Positions 47,146 to 58,261 of a stretch of DNA of 64,000 nucleotides are shown piece by piece. A model generated the notes under the pieces. The model searched no databases. It saw only the letters and a program-made list of their open reading frames with translations, and had not been told where the DNA came from. The position numbers were made by a program, and so were the translations under genes. Source of the stretch: Aspidiotus rigidus. Lineage: Eukaryota > Arthropoda > Insecta > Hemiptera > Diaspididae. Positions within the stretch are counted from its first letter, which is position 1; the number at the start of each line of letters is the position of its first letter. The stretch lies in assembly GCA_035079385.1 (NCBI GenBank), contig JAVHKY010000013.1, positions 11,592,001 through 11,656,000 on the forward strand, written 5' to 3'.

Positions 47146-47350
47146 CAATGTAAACACCCTTAGGAACAACCTTGGTCAGCTTAAGGACCCGATTCTCTCA
47201 GATGAAAAGTGTGGTGTTTACAAAATCCAGTCCATGAATGTCCCTTCTCTTATAATTGGGCAAACAGGTCGGCCCTTAAAAACGAGACTGAACGAGCATA
47301 GATACGCATTAACTTCAATCACCGACGACTTGGTCCTACTCTTGGCCACC
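47146..47350 (+). pseudogene. GIY-YIG fragment of a second PLE family
   Basis: One frame reads KCGVYKIQSMNVPSLIIGQT (47207-47266) then GRPLKTRLNEHRYAL (47267-47311). This is the core of the PLE-type GIY-YIG endonuclease, with IIGQT in place of YIGQT and the usual Cys pair partly lost. It is more intact than the GIY-YIG of copies A and C and differs in sequence, so it belongs to another family. No RT nearby; the minisatellite abuts it. Confidence 0.75.
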
Positions 47351-49800
47351 TAACTTCGCCCCAGAATGTCAAGTTTCAATCTTTTCATTTCTTTTTCGAT
47401 GTTAGCTAGTTTACCTGGCGTGCACGTACTTACTCCGTATATTCCAAGGCGATATTCTTACTGGTCTGTCGTTTATGTTAAAACTTGCATTTCTGGCACC
47501 TACTTCACAAGGTTCTGGCATAAAATACATCGATCTGAGTCGATCAGCAGATTGGAATGGTTCTAACTGGTTTGGAATATCCGAAAACGTTCTTTCGTTC
47601 ATTTCATTTTGATTGTGGATGTTCTGGAAAAATAGCGCAGTAGGAGTTCCGTTTCCTTTCCGTCGATGCCATTATGCGGCTGCGCTTGCCGCTGTCTACT
47701 GCTACCCCACTTATGAAGTCCTCTTTGTGCGCTGCAGCGTAGTCATGGGAAAACTGCTTCACTTCACCCATGTTTTTTTTTTCTTCGGGGATCCTCTCCC
47801 GTAGCCTTAGGGGATAGCCCTTCTTAAACCGCAAGGCAGCAACGTGACCTACTCTCACTCTATTACCTATACTAACCTCAGCGCTTGTACCTCGTAGATA
47901 CCCGCACTTGCAAGCGAGGGAGGCCTTTTCTCATGACGGCTTTCGCCCGGTTTATCTATCGGAGTTATCCTTCTCCTGCATCCAGCTCGTCAGTCGCTGC
48001 TTGAGGACGTCACTTGCCTTACAGAGTCACCACGAGAAGGCTGTGGAATTGGGCTTGAGCGTAAAAGGCCGTGTCGATCCGAAGGACCCCATTTGATCCC
48101 GTGAATACCTACAGACGTCTTCAAAAACCTATACAAGTAGGTACTGAAACTAGGTCAGAGCTCTCGCCTCCTTCGAAAGTCGAAATTCTTCAGGTCTTTG
48201 AACTAGGTCGAAGTCTCCTTTCCCGATTGAACAGTTCTCTATCGAACAGCCGTCTTTCGTTTGAAGTATAATCGACCATCCTTCAGTACTGCTTTCAAAC
48301 AAAATCTTCACATCCCGTACTAGAAAAGCTACTGATAACATTCTAAGGTGTTTTTAATTGGCTATCCGTTCGTGTACTTTCTGATGGACAGACACCCCTC
48401 TGCCTTCAACAAACTACATCGAGTATTCGCTGCGCCTCGTTTATTGTATCGTCGCCATTACAACCCCATCTTCTTCGTCTCGTTCTTTCTGCTGTAAATA
48501 TATTATACACGTTGTCGTCGTTTTTCGTCATTCGATTTTATTACCAGCGCCGGCTGCTTTACCGAACATTACATATGTACAAATTATGTTATTATAAACA
48601 TGTATACGAAAATAGTACGGTTTTGAAAAATTTTAGCACTTTCTGCTCTCGCTGGTACGGAAACTATTACCAATATTCATTGATTATTACCAATGGTTTT
48701 TAAAGGCCAAGTCCACGATCAAATTTCGACGCCTGAAACGTTCTCCGAAGACTCGTGCTCGTAAACGTGTCGTACTAAAACGCACGTGTTGCTATATACG
48801 CGACCAAAAAAAGAGCTTGCGAGAATTATGGTAACAATAATGCTGCCGAGGACGAGAATAATTTGCGATATTAAATTATTTGTCGCGTGTCGTATGTATG
48901 TACATACATTCATACATTATTTCTGCTCGATTCGCGAGTTAACGATTGCCAACCTGTATTTCCGTTAACCGTGACATCACGACTTTCGAAAAACTTTCAG
49001 GATTATTTTTAAACCTCGTTCGAGCCAAACGATGTGGTGGAAGTCGCATGTAATTATTTTTGGACGCTCGGTCGATGGTGATTCTCTGACAGGAAATTGC
49101 CGAATTATACATTTTTCCTGTTTAGGGTTTAGAAAACGATGAACGTGCTGGTCGCAGGATTAGATTATCGCAGCCGAAAGAGGGAACAACTGTGTAAACC
49201 ACTGAGATGACTTCATTGTTTTCGGCAAGAGCGAGTCGAAAAAGGAGTTCTTGTGGAGGATAACGAGAGTGAAGAATTACTGATCTTTATCAAGTTAATT
49301 ATCACCTGGTGAAGATCTTGAGCTTCACCTATCTAGATTTTTCCGATACATTCATGAAGATCATGAAGACCAAACGATATCTCGTCCAGAGGCGCGTAGA
49401 ATTTGAAAGTTAGAGAAAAAGATCCAAAGATACGAGAATACGGAAAGCTACAAAGTATTTTTCTTTCGAGAATCTAAGTGCAATCTTTTCTATCTGGTAA
49501 AATACTGAGTGAATGCTGTTGAGGAAGAACTATGTGGCGCTTTTTCCACGAACCTGATACGTCGATGACAACATCGGCATCTGCAATAGTTCCGATAAAA
49601 AATAAAGTAATTCCATAAATCCGTAGAGTTCACACTTGAAATCGGAGGTGTTTCCCAGGATTTTTTGGATCCCAACCTCAGTACTTACACTGATGTTCCC
49701 ATCCACGATCATTCTCATCACCCCAAACACTTGGAGTGACTATCCATATGATCCACCGGCTCCTTATCTGCCGCTTTCTTCAACAGAAAAAAACCACCAA
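47351..49800. other. Non-coding stretch, no gene recognised
   Basis: Unique-looking, CpG-rich DNA. Several 60-85 residue frames on both strands overlap without any recognisable domain. Confidence 0.45.
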
Positions 49801-49924
49801 ATCCGTCACATCCAAGAAACGGCTTGAACCTGAAGATCCCTGCTATGAGACGGAAAAACCTCAAGTTGCTTTTATCATCCAATAACCATCAAATCAATTG
49901 AGATAATTTCTCTCGCACTCTTCG

Positions 49925-50130
49925 GATCCGACTACCTTACCTAGGAACTCATTTGAACAAACTAGCCCAAATCTTCAAGACATATCGGAACAAAGTAGGA
50001 TTCTAAAAGTATCCCCTGCTTACATTAAACCAACTCACCAACCTCAAAGACGTCATACCGGTTTGTATCTACTAACATGTGGAATCTGCAACTCTTGATA
50101 CATAGGACAGACGACAAGGTGCTCCTTTTC
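49925..50130 (+). pseudogene. PLE linker and GIY-YIG relic
   Basis: LPYLGTHLNKLAQIFKTYRN (about 49932-49991) matches the conserved 'PY..G.S..L.+IF..Y.I' linker between RT and endonuclease in PLEs. Some 70 bp on, GLYLLTCGICNS (50059-50094), a stop, then YIGQTTR (50098-50118) is a GIY-YIG core with its Cys pair. One stop lies inside the motif. Non-functional. Confidence 0.75.
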
Positions 50131-50159
50131 CACCAGATCCCTTCGTCCTCTGCTGTAGG

Positions 50160-50615
50160 CAACTTGATCCCAGCTTTTTACAGTTCATGGATTCAAGTAC
50201 AACGCTTATGTTCTTATGTTCCTCTAGTCTAGTATTTTATCTTCTGACGAATAAGACGATTGAAGTCTATGAAAAAGTCTTCCGACATATTGTACATGAA
50301 ATAATTAATCTCGCCTTGGAGTGTGAGTTCGGTTCCTTCTACGCTGCACACCCCGATATTTTTATTCTCATAGATACTCTTCTTGAGGTCCAATGCGACA
50401 CCTATGCCAAAATCATCGACATTTGTAAGTTGAAGAAACGTTTAGGCAGAAGGGAAATGAGGATCATTCGCGAACTCGGGACTCAATTCGGTTGTATACC
50501 CCCGCTACATCGGGACTCAATTAGGCTAAAAAAGATAATTTGGGACTCAATTCGAAAGCGCCCATGTGCAAGCTACTCTTCAATCTCCATTACACTAGGC
50601 TATTCAGTACGCTAA
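50160..50615 (+). pseudogene. MULE-like transposase relic
   Basis: QLFTVHGFKYNAYVLM (50172-50219) in one frame, then LVFYLLTNKTIEVYEKVFRH (about 50229-50288) in another, resembles the MULE catalytic region pattern 'QL.TIHG...PLVY.LLPNKT...Y...F'. The expected second acidic motif is only weakly suggested. A 142-residue open frame (50187-50615) covers most of it. One frameshift near 50220. The superfamily call is moderate. Confidence 0.5.
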
Positions 50616-50860
50616 ACTGTACTAAGCCTATTATTAGCCTTCATGAAACGAGGTCTAACATAAGCCCAATAATAGATTACAAGGATGAAGGAAAAGAGAT
50701 TGAACTCACAGATTTCAGAATCGAACTCAAGGTTAGGATTGATGACGTCCCCAGCTGATAACGTCATAGTTGGGTAGAGCCTCGGTGCCATAGTTTATTA
50801 GAAAGGACGAGAAGGGATCCAGTATTCAGGATTAAGTAAAATTAGGAGGAGAGGGCATAG
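50560..50860 (+). repeat. Dispersed repeat C, copy 2
   Basis: TTAGCCTTCATGAAACGAGG, TCTAACATAAGCCC, ATTACAAGGATGA, GATTGAACTCACAGATTTCA follow the same order as 17800-17950. Confidence 0.6.
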
Positions 50861-50994
50861 CTGATGATACCACCAGCTGATGACATCATTCTTTCTTGAT
50901 GACGTCATCAAAACCAGCGAGAAAAGTGTGAACGCACAAATTTCGCAACGACAATGATATAGGTAGTATAGATTAGTATAGGCCTCCTAGTACA

Positions 50995-51135
50995 AGATCT
51001 GGTCACCTCTCTCTTTGTAATTTTACTTTATTTCAGTACGTTTCCTGATGATGACGACGAGGTGCGTCGAAACGTCGAGTTGTTTTTGATTAATAAAGGT
51101 GGCAACAAAAGCAAACTGTCTCATTTAAAAAGATC
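50995..51135 (+). repeat. Retroelement 3' end with hammerhead-like core
   Basis: Ends GGTGGCAACAAAAGCAAACT then GTCTCATTTAAAAA, the same 3' end as the poly(A) retroposon at 9.2 kb. Upstream, CTGATGA (51045-51051) and GAAAC (51069-51073) flank a GACG/CGTC stem, which resembles the hammerhead ribozyme cores found in Penelope-like elements. One extra U breaks the strict consensus. Confidence 0.45.
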
Positions 51136-51159
51136 TTGTTAGTCTACATACAGTAAAGT

Positions 51160-51750
51160 GCAGGAACTTGGGAGGGGGACCCAACTCGTGGGACTCACAA
51201 ATCTCAGAATCATGTCCAAAGTTCCTTTTTTTTTTGGGGGGGGGGGAGGAGAAGCAACACCCAGAGCTGGTGTCAACTCGCAAATTTTGGAATTCGGGTC
51301 TAGAATTCGAAATTTCCAGAAAACGCAGATTCTCAGCGTCAAGTCTAGAGTGGAGAGAGGCTAACTCACGGAAATAGAGTGAACTCACAATTTTTTTCAA
51401 GGAACCTATTTTATCGGGGAAATTCTCGGAAAAAACGTCCGCCGTTCGCGTCCGGGCGGCGGAGCTTAAAAATTTTCCAAGTCCCCCTCCTGTCATATAC
51501 AGCTTGTGTGGCCGGGCCTGTGACGTCACAGATCAGTTTTTTGAAGTTTCCCTCCTATCATATCTCTAGGATCTTGGTCTGTGACGTTACAATTTCATGG
51601 TGTCATAGGTCAGCCTTGTGACGTCACAACCTGATGACTTCACAGATCCCTCATAAAACAGATTCCCTGCCACCCTTCGTCTAACTCCGGATAGTGTATA
51701 ATAATTTTTAAAAAAAACTCCGTTGAGAAACCGTGAGTTTTGGAATTAGG
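51160..51750 (-). repeat. Dispersed repeat A, copy 5 (inverted) with flank
   Basis: The right side (51650-51745) is the reverse complement of the ACTCACGG...AACGGAG and GGGTGGCAGGGAATCTGTTT end of family A. At 51398 GGAACCTATTTTATCGGGG forms the opposite terminal repeat. The interior contains TGACGTCACAG motifs. The segment 51160-51397, with a long G run at 51236-51248, adjoins it and has no coding homology. Confidence 0.65.
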
Positions 51751-51759
51751 GTGAGGAAA

Positions 51760-54360
51760 GATATGAAACGTGTTGGGAAAAGAAGCAAATGGGTTAATCG
51801 AAAATTTTCGAGTCAACATTTTTCTGGAGATCCAACCCCAAACTCCCGTAAATACGCCACTGAAAAGGCACTTGCAAATCGCTCTTCTGAACTTCTCATA
51901 GATCAAGTAACTTTGTATGCGACTTAAATTTTCAGCTCATTTCCGAACCATGTAGCTCAAGGGTTCTCAAACTTTGGAGACTGCGGCCCCCTTCCGATGG
52001 CTTCTTTCTTCAAAAAAAAATTATTGCTAATCAAGTGAATTCATTAGAAAGCACTATTTTCGAAAGTTATACTTCAACCCTTCGCGGCCCTCTGTTCAAA
52101 AACCAGTGATGTAGTTTATCAAAACCAGATAAATTCACCTGGTGGAAACACGCGTATCCTCTCCCCCACCATCTACATTGATCGGGAGTTTCGTTCGTCC
52201 TGTACATCGGAGTCCCTAAGATCATCAGATATACAAGTATCGTTCATTAGACTTGGAAGAAGAATTAGAAAAACTTCTACGTCAAAACTTATTACCGACA
52301 CTCTATTTTTACTCTTCGATTATTTTTTCTTAAAACTACGTCTCGAGCAACTTACGTATTATGATGATAATTTCTAAAACATGCGACAACGTGAAGAACG
52401 TTAATTTCTCGTAAAATTTCTTTGCAAATTATGCATTTTAAAACAGCTATATATCGTGTGTCGCTCGATTTACTCACTAGTTCTAAATAATAATAAACAA
52501 TATCCATCGATTTCTACGAAAATCTTACAATAACTCATAAATCTGTCACGGCTTGTTTTAATCTCTACTTCGAACGAGAAGAAAGTGATCGAACAAGTTG
52601 AGTAAATCAAATATCGGTCATGAGGAAGAACGAGAGAGAATTTCTGCATCTTTCGCAACCGCAAGACGCTCCTCGTGTTTTCCTCGTCTTCGAAAAATTA
52701 ATTTTATTAAAGAATCGAAAGGTTGGACCAGGAAGGCGCGGTAGAGAGAGGAAAGTAGAAGATTATTAGTGTGCTTGGTAGAATCAGTTTTTATTGTTAT
52801 ACAGAAGAAGGAGGGGTTGGGTTAAAAACTATATTAGAAATGAAAAAAGCTGAAGTAGTGTGTATATTCGCGAATAAAACGACGGCGATGGACGAGTATG
52901 CTGCATAGTAGTACAATAGCGAAAGTATATAGGAAAAAGCTTGCTCGCTTTTTTCCACCCTGATACGTGTACACGGTCGGGAAATTTTTCGACTGGTAAG
53001 TATTAACTCGACACGTTTTCATTATCAAGAACAGAGTTATGAGATAGCTGTATAGAGCGTTCGCGGAGAGAAGACGGAATGGTAAAACATGACCGAGATA
53101 CGAAAGAGATACCCAATTGCTTTTGGCGCCTGTTAAACATAAAAAATATATTCGCTTTCTTTACTTAAAGGGTGGAGATTATCCTATAACTTTTCATCCG
53201 TTTATGAAAAAAAAAAAAAAAAAATCATCTCTAGGAGAAAAGAAGCGAGAAGTATAATATAGAGACAGCAGATAAACACGAGCGAAAGAGAAGGAGAGTA
53301 GAATGAAGAAGAAAATTTTCAGAAAGACCAAAGACGAAGAAGTAAAGACAGGCGTACATGGACGCTAACAGAGAGACAGAGAGGTTGGAAGAAAAACGTA
53401 TCTATTATTCCAGTCTTTTGCACACATAAACTTGTTGGACATTTCGTTGTCATCTTTTATAGAGGAGTTTCCAGAGAAAAAAAAGAAAGAGAGTTTTCTT
53501 TCGCTATAATATACATGTATAGATACACGCGGAGGAAAAATTCTACGTGGAATTGAAAACGTCATCACGATTTTCTTTCTTGATTAAAACTTAGCAAGGG
53601 TGACTTCTGACAGTAAACAAAAAAAAAAAAAAAAATTATTTCTTTTTTATTTTTGGTTTTTCTGTTATCACCGCAACCTTGTTTTCGTATAATAAGTAAA
53701 CGACGCTGTTTCTTTCCATCATCTTCATTCCTTCGTCGTCGAGATACAATATAATAAATTTTTTTTCTCGTCCTTTTTCACTCGTTCAATTTCATTTCTT
53801 CATCCTTTAACTACGAGTATTTGTACTTTATAGCTCACCACCTCTTCATGTCGTATCTTTAGCTGTTCATTTCGCAAAATTAAAATGTTTATAGAAGATT
53901 TTTTCTTTCCTTTTCGTTTGTAGCGAATACAAAAAATAATGGTCGTGTACTACATACAAAGGGTCGTTGCGCTTCACGAATAACTTAATCGGACTTACTG
54001 ATGATGTAATCTTCTCTCCTGACAGAGCGTACAGCACATAGAATCTCAAGATTATTGTTTTCCTCGTCGTCGAGATATTTTAGCATAGGTAGCTATACGA
54101 GCAAAGATCATGGGCGTAGAAAACTTCTGCTCAATTGCTTCTCTCGGTGTCGAGAAAAATCAAATCGAGGGGATTGATTGGAGTTGATTTTACTTCCAGT
54201 TAAGAGCTTAGAAGCTGAAACCTGGGGTATGGAGATTTCCACACCGCGATCCGTACTCGGGATACAATAATTCTGCGGAAGAACACTTATGCCAACGACG
54301 CAAGTTTCTCAGCCATGAGTTTCGATGGCGTGCGATGGACCTTCCTTGTATGATCAATCT
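51760..54360. other. Non-coding stretch, no gene recognised
   Basis: Unique-looking DNA with A-rich and GA-rich tracts (53205-53225, 53618-53636). No reading frame with recognisable homology. Confidence 0.5.
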
Positions 54361-54365
54361 CAGGA

Positions 54366-55260
54366 TCTCGTACCACCCCCCTACGTTTCAGGCTAGTTTA
54401 GTATACATGCTGTATATTGAAGAAGGAGAAAGAAGAAAGAAGCAAGAAGGAAGAAGAAGAAAAAATTAGAAGCCATTGCAGAAATGCAATGGCAGCGCCC
54501 GCTGTCCCGACATATTGAGTACAAAGATGCTATTGAAGGTTTTTAAGTTTTGAAATCAGGTGCTTCCATTCTCAAAATTTTGTTTCATACATTCAAAAAA
54601 CTTGGATGAAATGTACTGAGCCGCTGAGGACACCCTTCATTAATTTTTTAATTGAGGCGAACAGTGGATTTGCTTTATTGAAGTCACTAATATGTTTGTA
54701 TTCTTAAGTTGCTTGAACTTTCTTCCTCACCACCTTGAAGGAGTTTCCTTTTTAGGTGAAGTTGTAGGCGCATTTTTTAAATGTGGTTTCCCCAGTAGGA
54801 CTAGTCCACTTTAATTTTTGACATGTTTCATGTCTTTGCTCTGAGCTTACCCTAATTTACAAAATTTGTGTGTGTTTGGCATTTTTCTCCTCCCCTGTCC
54901 GTGACATCATCAACCTTGCTCGCGCTCGCGGACGAAAAATTCCTGGAAGTACCCCCTGCCCCCCCCAACTAGAGGGATAGCGGGTTCCCCGCTAAAAGAA
55001 GAAGTTTATACCTGTGTGGTGATTGAGAAATTTGCGAGTATCACCCCCCCCCCCCTACGTTTCAGGCTAGTTTAGTATAATATGCTGTATAGAAGAAGGA
55101 CTTGGAAAATTGTTTGAGAAAAATTTTTATACCTGGGTGGTGATTGAGAAATCTGCGAGTACCACCCCCCCCCCTCCCCCATGTTTCAGGCTTGTTTAGT
55201 ATATATTGTTCGTAAGAGACAACAACACTACCTAACGTTCTTTTTAAACAGCCGGAAAAG
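54366..55260. repeat. Dispersed repeat D1, three copies in direct order
   Basis: CTACGTTTCAGGCTAGTTTA (54380-54399), again at 55058-55077, and ATGTTTCAGGCTTGTTTAGT at 55180-55199, each preceded by a C run and, for the last two, by GGTGATTGAGAAAT[CT]TGCGAG. An inverted partial copy lies at 61035-61135. Confidence 0.7.
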
Positions 55261-55859
55261 ACATGAAACATGATCTTTATTCACTTGGTTAGGCATACTT
55301 GAATCGTGGGCGAGCCCGAAATTTCTAATAATATTAAGAAATCTGCGCACAAAATAAATCTTTCTTATTTGTGACATTGATATCGATTTCAACTTGCTGA
55401 ACTCAATGAAATAAATTTTGCGATTGACGGTGAGTGGAGGGACGATCGTGACAAAAGTATGGAAGTTTTTGTTCTATTATTTTCAGGGGATGGGGAGGGA
55501 AGATACAAAAGTGTAGGTGGAGTGGCGAGTAGGAATTAGAAGAGTTGAACCCCTCCTGAGACACATGAAATATCGCATTTTACTCTAAACAATTTTTCCA
55601 AAAAATTTTTGTAACGGTTTCTTTTTCTTCAACCACTCCCAGAAAAATTTTCCGCCTACACCACTGAAAAATATATTCAAATTCAATCCCCCGTTGTGGA
55701 TATTGATCCCTGCGGCCATCCCCGACTTGAAAAACTTCCTATTATCACAAACTTGAAACATCGTCTTTGAATAGAATGAATTCTCCAAACACAGTCATGT
55801 TTTCCGTTTGAGTACCAAATAGGGTAAAATAAGGCTTAACGAAATATTAGAATGAGGAC

Positions 55860-56195
55860 ACGCGCTCCCCTCCCCCCTTCTTCGTATTTTTCGCAAAAAT
55901 GGGAAAATATGGGAATTCTCAATTTGAAATTTGGGGCACTTCTCGTGGTCAGATCTTGAAAAGAATTATACATGTTCGTATTCAGGAGGGTGAAATATGT
56001 AAAATCGACCCCAATGACGCCGAAATCGCTCACCTCACTTTCACATAGGGGGGATGGAACCTCAAAAAATTGGCCCCGCTTCTCTTATGGTGAATTTCGG
56101 AGGGCTCCCCATATCTAAAATTTTCTTTTGGTATCATTGCCCACCATACCAATTTTCATGCTTCTATCATCAATAACCATTTTTTCTTGAAAATT
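55860..56195. repeat. Dispersed repeat D2, copy 1
   Basis: Contains TTTGAAATTTGGGGCACTTC, TAAAATCGACCCCAATGACG, TTTCACATAGGGGGGATGG and TATCATTGCCCACCATACC. All recur in the same order and orientation at 61750-62030 with few differences. Confidence 0.8.
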
Positions 56196-56199
56196 CACT

Positions 56200-57145
56200 A
56201 TAGTTTCCGAATCTTTAATTGGTACCAATTTTGTACACTATACCAGGAAGTTCAGAAATATTTTGTCCAATTTTGGTCATCTCTTTTTAACTGCAAGTTC
56301 GCGAGAATCGATCGTCTTTGATTCAATAACTGAGTTGTAGCCTCTCTGTTCAAAGTTTAGATTATGCGCCAATTAAAAATCTTTCAACAGTACGGAACCG
56401 TTATACAGTACTCACACACACACACACGCGCGAAAAAGTGAAGTATCTCGCCAGCAATAATTTCTCGGATGGTCGCTTATGACGAGATATTATACGAAAG
56501 ACTAATTTAGCGTAGTCGCAGTAAACAGCGTGTAATGCACGTACACGAAAAAGACGAGCCTTTATTAACAACTAACGAGCTGGTACGAAGATTGCCGTAT
56601 TGGTCGCAATATATCCAATACGGTATCACCGCTGAAAGTACTGTACTTTGCCAGTGCCAGTGCGTACAAAGTATGTTGGCCGTCATCCAAACGATAATAG
56701 TGGAATAGATTACAGTTAAAATTTTGACGTTAACTTATTTACGTTTTTTTTTTTTTTTTCAAACGTAGCACCAAGAGATGCAGTCTTGAGTAATTTACGT
56801 TGACGAGTGAAAAATTCGGCAATTTCTGTTCATCTGGATAAATATTGTACGGGGCGCTTAGTCGCGAAAGCGTCGGCATTCTTGCCCGCGTGGAATGTTT
56901 AACGATTATCAGCATTCATTCTTCAACGCGACTCGCTTTTTTTTTCCTTGTTTTTACACACGTATAATACGGTGAGTCGATGACAGCGACGGCCGCTCTC
57001 GTATTCGGAGGTTGCTACCTTACCGTCGAAACAAAAATAAATCGCTGTAAAAACAATAAACGCCGACGACGGCGTTGAAAAATGAACAACGGGGTCCGCA
57101 GCTCTGGTCGGAGGGAGGTGCGTAGAGGTACCGTGTCGAGAGTTC
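56200..57145. other. Non-coding stretch with one perfect hairpin
   Basis: CCGTATTGG at 56595-56603 and CCAATACGG at 56615-56623 form a perfect 9-bp stem with an 11-base loop. Otherwise no gene or repeat match is seen. Confidence 0.45.
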
Positions 57146-57534
57146 GTTAATATCGTATATGTAGTGTTTGGATTGCCGAACAGCTCATTGAAAAATATTC
57201 TACATTATTTACAGAGACCTGTTGAGCAGTTAGTACAAATTTTTTGAGTGTAGGGTCGCCAAATAAGTAGAGGGAGCCGAGATAATACAGTCTGAAAACC
57301 ACATTGGTAAAATATAGTATTGCCTCGTTTGTGAATGACAATGACTAGCTAGAATGTCAAATGTTGTTGAATATGACGAAATTTTGAAAACCACGCTTCA
57401 ACGCAGCTCATTAGCGCCAGGTGAATCTGTTTCATCCCTGGCTATGCGCGCAGAGTGGCCGAGTAGTGGTACCACTAGCGTATTTAGGAACTCTCTTTGG
57501 GGGAAAAGGGGTTCAACAATTTTCATGAACAAAT

Positions 57535-58200
57535 GGTACGTGATCTACTGTACACGTGCTACTGGCATTACTTAAGCGTGTAAGTCTCTTAGCGTCACCC
57601 GGAAGACACCACGATGAGGCCAGCTTACATAGTCTTCCAAAGAATAGCGACAGTAACTGTCTTTGTCCTGAAGAAGCTCTTACCCACCTTGGAAACGGTT
57701 TCGTCATACTTCATGTCAATCCGAACCCTCCTGTATCTCATGGAAGCGTATGCTGTGAATCAGAACGCAGCAGCGTTCTGTGGGTATTACACCGGGCTCG
57801 AATTCTTCAATCGCAGCAACGTAGACTGGGCAGTACACAAATCCTCACCCGACTCCTGCCTCATCCTTTGTTTCTCCAATCCCCCCGGATGTTCAGATCA
57901 GAATCAGCCCTTACTAGTTTCTCAACTTCGCGCATGTCTTCAATATATTCACAGCGCATGTTTCCATGAGTTACAGGAGTGTCCGGACTGTGGTGTACCA
58001 TGAATTTGATGCGTGAAGTATGACGAAACCCTTTTCAGGGTGGATAAGAGACGCAAGCTTCTTCAGGACGAAGACAGTCACTGTCACTATTTTTTGGGAG
58101 ACTATGTAAGCTGGCCCCTCGTGGTACCTCCCCGGTGACGCTGAGAGGTTTGCACGCTTTAGTAATACCAATAGCATATGTACGGTAGGTCACATAAAAT
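57535..58200. repeat. Large imperfect inverted repeat
   Basis: Left arm about 57535-57720 and right arm about 58010-58200 are reverse complements with about 80% match by eye. Examples: GCGTGTAAGTCTCTTAGCGTCACC on the left against GGTGACGCTGAGAGGTTTGCACGC on the right, and ACAGTAACTGTCTTTGTCC against GGACGAAGACAGTCACTGT. The roughly 290-bp centre is unique. Two overlapping open frames of 129 and 137 residues (57556-58003) lie across it without recognisable domain. Probably a foldback or TIR element, or an inverted duplication. Confidence 0.7.
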
Positions 58201-58261
58201 TTGTACAGTACCGGTGCATAACGTTTCATTGGCCGGTACAGTACTGGTATATAACGCCATC

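Noticed and set aside
57556..58003. Two overlapping frames (137 and 129 codons) as genes
   Set aside because: They overlap in different frames across an inverted-repeat structure and show no domain.
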